Shown here one piece after another: positions 1 through 6,740 of a stretch of 6,740 nt of DNA. The stretch covers positions 1 through 6,740 of the forward strand of contig RFRI01000076.1 in the NCBI GenBank assembly GCA_009924535.1, given 5' to 3'. Source of the DNA: Verrucomicrobiota bacterium. Lineage in GTDB: Bacteria > Verrucomicrobiota > Verrucomicrobiia > Opitutales > UBA953. Position 1 is the first letter of the stretch, and every line of letters begins with the position of its first letter. The position numbers and the translations under genes were made by a program. Below the pieces are notes generated by a model. That model was not told where the DNA came from, did no database searches, and saw only the letters and a program-made list of their open reading frames with translations.

Positions 1-677
1 TCCTTCACGTCGCGGGCCTTCTCGCCGAAGATGGCGCGGAGCAGCTTCTCTTCGGGGGCGAGGTCGCCTTCGGACTTCGGGGTGATTTTACCGACGAGGA
101 TATCGTCCGGCTTCACTTCGGCACCGATGCGGATGACGCCGTCGCGGTTGAGGTTGCGTAGGGCTTCCTCACCGAGGTTCGGGATGTCGCGGGTAATCTG
201 TTCAGGCCCGAGCTTCGTGTCGCGGGCGGTCACTTCGAATTCTTCGATGTGGACGGACGTAAAGACGTCGTCCGTGAGCATACGTTCGGAGAGCAGGATC
301 GCGTCTTCGAAGTTGTAACCATTCCAAGGCATGAAGCCAACGAGGACATTGCGTCCGAGGGCGAGCTCACCCTTGTCGGTGGCGGCGCCGTCGGCGATGA
401 TCTCACCTAGCTTGACCTTATCACCGCGGCGGACCAGCGGACGCTGATTGAAGCACGTGGAGGAGTTGGTCTTGAGGAACTTGCGGAGGTCGTAGACGTA
501 CAAGCCCTTCGACGGCTCGGACTTGAACTTCTTGTTCTCGAGCTGGGAGGGCGGGACCTCGCCGTCCTTGGTGATGACGATGCGGCGCGAGTCGGCCGCG
601 GCGACGATGCCCGGGCCCTCGGCGACGACGACCGTCTTCGAGTCGATGGCCACGCGGCGCTCGAGGCCGGTGCATGG
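1..677 (-). CDS. rpoB: RNA polymerase beta subunit, internal fragment
   Basis: This reads as the central to C-terminal part of RpoB, the catalytic beta subunit of RNA polymerase. On the minus strand, codons run open from 677 to 3 (225 codons). In order they give CTGLERRVAIDS (the GTGMER block of E. coli RpoB), a lineage-type insert LENKKFKSEPSKGLYVYDL, then STCFNQRP, the highly conserved MPWNGYNFEDAILLSER block carrying the FED acidic pair, RDTKLGPEQITRDIPN, GAEVKPDDILVGKITPK and finally EEKLLRAIFGEKARDVK at the window edge. The 3' part lies beyond position 1. The 5' part is missing: the rifampicin-region block and the MQRQAVP block that should precede CTGLER are absent, and plus-strand lysE sequence takes their place. 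The exact break is uncertain, because the minus frame stays open past 690. Identity is sure; whether the gene is really broken in the genome is not. Confidence 0.93.
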
Positions 678-683
678 CGGCTT

Positions 684-992
684 TTCTTCCGGGGTGCGTG
701 GGTGAATTTCTCCAACCCGAAGACGATTCCGTGGATGATCATTATCATCCAGGCGGCGAACGTTCCTTCGGACCGGTTCGCTTGGTCGACGACGGGCGTG
801 TTCCTGCTCTGCACCTTGGGATCGGAAATCTCAGTGATGAGTTTCTACGCCTTGCTGGGCGATCGCCTGCGCGTACGCCTGAAGGACGCGGCGACGATTC
901 GCTGGGTGGATCGCGCGACGGGCGTGCTTTGGACGGCGTTGGGCGTGTTGATGGCGAGGCAGGCGTTTCAATTGCTCGAAGTCCTGCGTTAA
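684..992 (+). pseudogene. LysE/RhtB-family exporter, C-terminal fragment
   Basis: This looks like the C-terminal half (about 103 residues) of a LysE/RhtB-type inner-membrane exporter, a family that pumps amino acids or related small molecules out of the cell. The recognisable start is FFRGAWVNFSNPKTIPW, which matches the family's central 'R-G-x-x-V-N-x-x-N-P-K' motif, followed by a hydrophobic segment (WMIIIIQAANV). A second membrane stretch follows (TGVFLLCTLGSEISVMSFYALLGDRL), then the typical ending in which a short basic helix (IRWVDRATG) leads into a last membrane helix (VLWTALGVLMA). Full members are about 200 residues, so the first half is missing. A GTG at 702 could serve as a start but lies inside the conserved motif, so it is unlikely to be the true start. 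The left end abuts rpoB sequence from the opposite strand. The gene ends with TAA at 990-992. The substrate cannot be told. Confidence 0.72.
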
Positions 993-1008
993 CCGCCGCC
1001 CCGGGTGC

Positions 1009-1037
1009 TTGTAAGCTGGTGGGCGCCGAATTATAAA
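1009..1037 (+). promoter_or_regulatory. Sigma70-type promoter for the oxidoreductase
   Basis: A -35-like TTGTAA (1009-1014, 4 of 6 to consensus) and a -10-like TATAAA (1032-1037, 5 of 6) are separated by exactly 17 bp. They lie in an AT-richer pocket of an otherwise GC-rich gap between the exporter stop and the oxidoreductase start. The predicted transcription start is around 1042-1046, practically on the ATG at 1043, so the transcript would have little or no 5' leader. This is read from sequence only. Confidence 0.5.
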
Positions 1038-1042
1038 AATGC

Positions 1043-2065
1043 ATGACCCTCCCCAGTCTTACCCGCATGGTCGCCGTTGCGTCCGTCTTCGTCTCGTCGC
1101 TCCTCGCCGAAGAGGCCCCGAAGAAGGTCGGCATCATCGGCCTCGATACGTCGCACGTCGTGGCGTTCACGACCGTCTTCAACAAAGGGCCGAAGAACCC
1201 CGCCGACGCGGCGAAGTTCGCCGGCTTCCGCGTGACGCATGCCTTCGCGCAGGGCAGCAAGGACATCCCGGAAAGCACGACACGCGTCCCGGAATATACC
1301 GAGAAGCTCAGGGGCATGGGCGTCGAGATCGTCGATTCGATCGAGAAGCTTTGCGCGCAGGTCGACTTCGTGATGCTCGAGTCCAATGACGGCCGCGTGC
1401 ACCTCGAGCAGATCCTCCCGGTGCTGAAGGCCGGCAAGACGGTCTTCATCGACAAGCCGATCGCCGGCTCGCTCGCCGACGTCATCCGTATCCAAGAGGC
1501 CGCGAAGAAGGCGGGGGTGGTGTATTTCTGTTCCTCGTCGCTCCGCTTCGCCGCGAGCACCCAGGCAGTCGCCCAGGGCTCGGTCGGCAAGGTCAAGACG
1601 GCTTACACGACCAGTCCAGCCAGCCTCGAGCCGCACCACCCTGATCTCTACTGGTATGGCGTCCACGGTTGCGAAAGCCTCTACACCGTCATGGGCACGG
1701 GCTGCATCTCCGTGAAGCGCGACAAAACTCCGGAGGGCATGATTCAGGTCGCTGGCAATTGGGGCGACGGTCGTGTGGGCGTTTTCCGTGAAGCGGATCG
1801 CAAGGCGAAGGGCGGACCCTACGGCGGCAAGGCTGTCGGCGACAAAGGCGAAGCCGAAATCGGCAAGTTTGACGGCTATGAAGTGCTCCTTGCGGCCGTC
1901 GTGAAGATGTTCCGCACCGGCCAGGCGCAGGTCTCCGCCGAGGAGACCCTCGAACTTTACGCCTTCATGGAAGCCGCCGATGAGAGCAAACGCCTGAACG
2001 GCGCCGAAGTGAAGCTCGCTGACGTCCTCGCCAAGGCCCGCGCCGAAGTGGCGAAGGACAGATAG
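1043..2065 (+). CDS. Exported Gfo/Idh/MocA-family oxidoreductase
   Basis: This 340-residue protein resembles NAD(P)-dependent Gfo/Idh/MocA oxidoreductases, which act mostly on sugars, inositols and related polyols. A probable Sec signal peptide covers residues 1-22 (one Arg at 8, hydrophobic core MVAVASVFVSSLLA, then EEAPKK), suggesting an extracytoplasmic location. The Rossmann-type N-terminal domain starts at VGIIGLDTSH (29-38); only the first Gly of the usual GxGxxG is kept, and Asp35 and His38 replace the others. The second family hallmark, 'EKP', appears as IDKP (136-139). The C-terminal domain holds YWYGVHGCESL (203-213), a plausible catalytic-His region. The 1043 start is chosen because it gives a full signal peptide; an in-frame ATG at 1067 gives a shorter one. 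No Shine-Dalgarno site is visible. The gene has its own promoter-like site and stands alone. Substrate and redox activity are unknown; the altered glycine motif leaves cofactor binding open. Confidence 0.82.
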   Translation: MTLPSLTRMVAVASVFVSSLLAEEAPKKVGIIGLDTSHVVAFTTVFNKGPKNPADAAKFAGFRVTHAFAQGSKDIPESTTRVPEYTEKLRGMGVEIVDSIEKLCAQVDFVMLESNDGRVHLEQILPVLKAGKTVFIDKPIAGSLADVIRIQEAAKKAGVVYFCSSSLRFAASTQAVAQGSVGKVKTAYTTSPASLEPHHPDLYWYGVHGCESLYTVMGTGCISVKRDKTPEGMIQVAGNWGDGRVGVFREADRKAKGGPYGGKAVGDKGEAEIGKFDGYEVLLAAVVKMFRTGQAQVSAEETLELYAFMEAADESKRLNGAEVKLADVLAKARAEVAKDR

Positions 2066-2124
2066 AGGACTGAGTCGAGTGCAGCATCGATGACTGCATC
2101 GAGGACTGAATCGATAAGCTGCCT
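2065..2124. repeat. Degenerate 12-bp tandem repeat
   Basis: Four contiguous 12-bp units start at 2065, 2077, 2089 and 2101: GAGGACTGAGTC, GAGTGCAGCATC, GATGACTGCATC and GAGGACTGAATC. A decayed fifth unit (GATAAGCTGCCT) starts at 2113, and a further lone copy, GATGGCTGTATC, sits at 2151-2162. The rough consensus is GAKGRCTGMATC, and each unit boundary tends to form TCGA. The array begins on the last base of the oxidoreductase stop codon. It contains stops in frame, so it is not coding. No family of repeats is recognised. Confidence 0.6.
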
Positions 2125-2171
2125 CGGGTAAGGTCGGAACCGCACCACGAGATGGCTGTATCGGGTAGGGT
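2119..2171. repeat. Direct repeat pair, 16 bp, 37 bp apart
   Basis: CTGCCTCGGGTAAGGT (2119-2134) recurs as CTGTATCGGGTAGGGT (2156-2171), matching at 13 of 16 positions. The second copy runs straight into the hairpin at 2169. It may be part of the same degenerate repeat field as the 12-bp array just upstream. Confidence 0.4.
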
Positions 2172-2190
2172 TGAGCGCCCTCGCTCAACC
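2169..2190. terminator. Hairpin in convergent gap, possible terminator
   Basis: A perfect 9-bp inverted repeat is present: GGTTGAGCG (2169-2177), loop CCCT, CGCTCAACC (2182-2190). It lies about 100 bp after the oxidoreductase stop, between two converging transcription units, where a bidirectional terminator would be expected. There is no T-run on either side, so it is not a classical intrinsic terminator. It could equally be a dispersed palindromic repeat. Confidence 0.4.
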
Positions 2191-2235
2191 GTCCGGCTGG
2201 TCAGGGGTGCTCAGCCCTGCCGCATGATGCCTCTC

Positions 2236-2325
2236 CTTCGCAGCATGCCAGCGTGCCAGCAGGTCCCCCGCGCGGTACCACCGCGTCTGCTTCGCAGCCG
2301 TTCACCATGCCAGCAGATCCCCGCG
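2236..2325. repeat. Imperfect direct repeat, 54-bp period
   Basis: Two blocks recur at the same 54-bp spacing: CTTCGCAGC at 2236-2244 and 2290-2298, and TGCCAGCAGRTCCCC at 2254-2268 and 2308-2322. The sequence between the blocks is less alike. This suggests an old duplication of a roughly 54-bp non-coding unit. A short 6-bp inverted repeat (CGCGGT/ACCGCG, 2271-2285) lies between the copies. Confidence 0.45.
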
Positions 2326-2342
2326 GCGGCGCATGCCGCCGC
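2323..2342. terminator. GC hairpin beside the small gene's stop
   Basis: GCGGCGGC (2323-2330) and GCCGCCGC (2335-2342) form a perfect 8-bp stem around GCAT. It starts 1 base past the TAA of the minus-strand small gene, so it could end the rsmG-metH transcript or protect its 3' end. Only TTT follows on the plus side and no T-run on the minus side, so a factor-independent terminator is not proven. Confidence 0.35.
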
Positions 2343-2343
2343 T

Positions 2344-2670
2344 TTACTGCTCCGCAAACCCGTGCTCTTTCAACATCCGCGCCACGGCCTGCGGCAGGGC
2401 GGGGCGGATCGCGGTCGGCACGACTTTCTGGGCGTCGACGGTGCAATGCAGGTAGCCAAGCTTGCGTTCGGCGTCGGCGTCGCGTCCGGCGGCTTCGAGC
2501 CAGCGCTGCAGCACCGCGGCCGCGCGCGCCCACTCGGGCCAGTCGCTCTCGGCCCCGTCGGCGGCTTCGACCAGGGTGCATAAGGCGCAACCGCCGAGGA
2601 AGCGTTCGACCACGGCGGCATCTTCTGCTCCGACGATCGTGACGAGTTTCTCCCGTTCGCGCGCTTCCAT
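2344..2670 (-). CDS. Hypothetical protein, 108 aa, downstream of metH
   Basis: I do not recognise this protein. The chosen ATG (2668-2670) follows the metH TGA (2673-2675) with 2 bases between, in the pattern TGA-CC-ATG, typical of translational coupling; a longer reading from 2730 would overlap metH and is less likely. The product is small, probably soluble, with no signal peptide or membrane segment. It begins MEAREREKLVTIVG, has a pair of cysteines spaced C-x-x-C (GGCALCTL, near residues 28-31), an acidic Trp-bearing stretch (ESDWPEWARAA), one more Cys (GYLHC) and ends in a helix-like ARMLKEHGFAEQ. Codon use is GC-rich like the neighbours. The C-x-x-C pair could bind a metal or be redox-active, but this is only a possibility. 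Position suggests co-expression with MetH. It could also be a chance reading frame, though spacing argues for a gene. Confidence 0.6.
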   Translation of the reverse strand: MEAREREKLVTIVGAEDAAVVERFLGGCALCTLVEAADGAESDWPEWARAAAVLQRWLEAAGRDADAERKLGYLHCTVDAQKVVPTAIRPALPQAVARMLKEHGFAEQ

Positions 2671-2672
2671 GG

Positions 2673-5095
<2,423 letters not shown>

Positions 5096-5120
<25 letters not shown>

Positions 5121-6211
5121 GCCTTCGTCGAAGTTGATATCGATGACCGTGGCGCCGGCTTCGACCTGCTGCTTGGCGACGCGCAGGGCGGCCTTGTAGT
5201 GTACTTCTCGGTGCGGCGACGGATAGCGGCGATGTGGCCCGGCGTGGTCCCGCAGCAGCCGCCGACGATGTTGACCAGGCCGTCGCGGGCAAAGGTCTCG
5301 AGGATGGCGGCGGTGTCTTCCGGGCCTTCGGGGAAGCCCGTCGGCGAAAGCGGATTAGGCAGGCCGGCGTTCGGGTAGCAGGAGACGTAGATGTCGGCCT
5401 TCTTCGCCAGTTCCGCGATGTGCGGGCGCATCTGCTCGCCGCCGAGGGCGCAGTTCATGCCGATGCTGATCGGCTGGGCGTGGCGGACGGAATTCCAGAA
5501 GGACTCGGTCGTCTGGCCGGTGAGCGTGCGGCCGGAGGCGTCGGTGATCGTGCCTGAGATCATCACCGGGATACGGAAACCGCGGGCCTCGAAGGCTTCG
5601 TCAATCGCGAAGAGGGCGGCCTTCAGGACGAGCGTGTCGAAGACCGTCTCGCAGAGGAGCAGGTCTGCGCCGGCGTCGATCAGGGCGTCGACCTGCTCGC
5701 GGTAGGAGTCGCGCACCTGGACGAAGGTCACGTCGCGCTTGGCGGAGTCGTTGACGTCGCGGGACATCGACAGCGTCTTGTTCGTCGGGCCGATGGCACC
5801 GGCGACGAAGGCGTCCTTGCCTGGGTTCGCGGCCTTGAAGGCGTCGACGGCTGCGCGGGCGACCTTGACCGCTTCGGTGTTCAACTCGCGGACGAGGTCT
5901 GTCATCGCGTAGTCTTCCATCGCGATGGACGTGCCGTTGAAGGTGTTGGTCTCGAGAATGTCCGCGCCGGCATCGAGGTAGGCGCGGTGGATATCGCGGA
6001 TGACGGCCGGCTTGGTGATGACCAGGAGGTCGTTGTTACCCTTGAGCTGGCCCGGGTGGCTGGCGAAACGCTCGCCGCGGTAGTCCGCTTCCTGCAGCTT
6101 CAGCTGCTGGATCATGGTGCCCATCGCGCCGTCGAGGTAGACGATGCGCTGGCGCAGGAGGGCCTCAAGGCGCTCGCCGGCCGGGTTCAGTGGGAGTCTC
6201 TGACGGGACAT
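5096..6211 (-). CDS. metH: Methionine synthase MetH, N-terminal part (frame-shifted)
   Basis: This encodes the homocysteine-binding (beta-alpha)8 domain of MetH. Seen in order are YLDGAMGTMIQ (25-35), the NTFNGTS region (89-95), GAIGPTNKT, CETVFDT and the three zinc-binding cysteines: Cys254 in GMNCALGG and Cys319-Cys320 in VGGCCGTTPGHIAAIR. After about residue 330-337 (positions 5224-5201) the reading leaves MetH: the last 34 or so residues, rich in Ser/Pro/Arg, are an out-of-frame translation ending in a stop at 5096. The start ATG at 6211 (MSRQRLPL) fits the family length, and an AGGG lies about 10 bases upstream as a modest ribosome site. Without the folate, B12 and reactivation domains this piece alone could bind homocysteine but not complete the reaction. 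As drawn, the gene is broken; see the finding on the break. Confidence 0.92.
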
Positions 6212-6260
6212 CGGCTTTACCCTGCGGGTTGCCGTCCACGGGTCAAGGCACGGGGCAGGA

Positions 6261-6740
6261 CTATTGTGTCATCCCCGGCAGGTCGGGCTTCTTGCAACGC
6301 AGGAGATCCTGGCTGCGGTAAAGCACGATGCGTTTGCCTTCGAATTTCTCGTCGTTCCAGAGCAGGGGGCGGAGTTCGAAGCTGAACACGGGGTTCAGGT
6401 TGGACTTCGCGGCCTCCTCGGCGGGGTCGCCGCCCTGCCAGTAGAGAATGCCGTTGGGTAGGGAGTGCTTGGCGCCCTTGCACAGAAGCTGGCGGGTGTT
6501 GTGGACGAACGTGCGGAGGTCGGCCACTGCGCGTCCGGTGACGAAGTCGTGCTCGTGGTTCATCGTCTCGGCGCGGGCGTTCTTGACGTCGACGTTCTTG
6601 AGGCCGAGGCGCGCGGCTATGTCGGTGACGACCGTGATCTTCTTGCCGACGGAGTCGACGAGCGTGAAGCGGGCCTTGGGGTAGAGGACGGCGAGGATGA
6701 GGCCGGGGAAGCCGCCGCCGGTACCGACGTCCATGACGCG
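6261..6740 (-). CDS. rsmG: 16S rRNA (guanine527-N7)-methyltransferase RsmG, partial
   Basis: RsmG (GidB) methylates N7 of G527 in 16S rRNA using SAM, in the cytoplasm; loss in other bacteria gives low-level streptomycin resistance. The visible part is about 159 codons, reading in from the right edge (RVMDVGTGGGFPG), so roughly the first 50 residues are outside. DVGTGGGFPG is the SAM-binding motif I (usually DxGSGxGFPG). The next strand is FTLVDSVGKKITVV, then RLGLKNVDVKNARAE and VTGRAVADL, the family's R-A-V-A block. The C-terminal tail (GKRIVLYRS) matches the end of the fold. It ends in TAG at 6261-6263, 49 bases before the metH ATG on the same strand, so an operon with metH is plausible. 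In many genomes rsmG sits by mnmG or parAB; here the downstream neighbour is metH. Confidence 0.93.
   Translation of the reverse strand, partial: RVMDVGTGGGFPGLILAVLYPKARFTLVDSVGKKITVVTDIAARLGLKNVDVKNARAETMNHEHDFVTGRAVADLRTFVHNTRQLLCKGAKHSLPNGILYWQGGDPAEEAAKSNLNPVFSFELRPLLWNDEKFEGKRIVLYRSQDLLRCKKPDLPGMTQ

Noticed and set aside
407..814. Minus-strand frame across the rpoB/lysE join
   Set aside because: It is out of frame with rpoB and its product is an Arg/Ser-rich shadow; it does not support a real fusion gene.
1007..1016. Small palindrome GCTTGTAAGC after the exporter
   Set aside because: The stem is only 4 bp with no T-run, and it overlaps the likely -35 box; too weak for a terminator.
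745..1596. 283-codon minus-strand frame spanning the exporter and oxidoreductase
   Set aside because: It crosses two plausible plus-strand genes and the gap between them and shows no domain; shadow frame.
1031..2188. 385-codon open frame on the minus strand opposite the oxidoreductase
   Set aside because: The plus strand has a recognisable protein with domain motifs; the antisense product has repetitive Arg/Ala/His/Asp composition and also runs through the repeat array.
2152..2642. Several plus-strand frames over the repeat gap and small gene
   Set aside because: They are Arg/Pro-rich, overlap one another in different frames and run antisense to the metH-coupled gene; the gap reads as non-coding repeats.
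6218..6246. Possible promoter before metH (TTGACC on the minus strand at 6241-6246)
   Set aside because: The -35-like hexamer is good, but no convincing -10 lies 16-18 bp downstream, so it was not listed as a feature.

Overview
The window is GC-rich bacterial DNA. The style of the proteins suggests a member of the Verrucomicrobiota/Planctomycetota (PVC) group: an exported Gfo/Idh/MocA-type oxidoreductase with a GLDTSH motif, an RpoB with a KSEPSKGLYVYDL-type insert, and few clear Shine-Dalgarno sites. The phylum is an inference from recalled family features, not from a search.

Layout, left to right. (1) Positions 1 to about 680, minus strand: an internal piece of rpoB (RNA polymerase beta subunit) that runs off the left edge and stops abruptly at its upstream end. 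(2) About 684-992, plus strand: the C-terminal half of a LysE-family amino-acid exporter, also cut at the same point. Two gene interiors therefore meet head to head near 670-695. (3) 1043-2065, plus strand: an exported Gfo/Idh/MocA-like oxidoreductase with a good sigma70-type promoter placed so close to the ATG that the mRNA may be leaderless. (4) 2066-2343: a convergent intergenic region full of small repeats and hairpins, including a degenerate 12-bp tandem repeat. (5) 2344-2670, minus: a 108-residue protein of unknown function starting 2 bases after the metH stop. (6) 2673-6211, minus: cobalamin-dependent methionine synthase metH, split into two frames near 5198-5224 with loss of about 150 nt. 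(7) 6261 to the right edge, minus: the C-terminal three quarters of rsmG (16S rRNA m7G methyltransferase).

rsmG, metH and the small gene lie in one direction with short gaps and may be co-transcribed. rsmG and metH are both SAM-linked: MetH makes methionine, the precursor of the SAM that RsmG uses. The exporter fragment and the oxidoreductase run the other way and converge on the metH unit at the repeat-rich gap.

No new defence system, mobile element, CRISPR array or RNA gene is visible. The points most worth a second look are the two breaks in normally intact core genes (the rpoB/lysE join and the metH deletion-frameshift), which could be assembly faults or real rearrangements, then the repeat-rich gap and the unknown gene coupled to metH.
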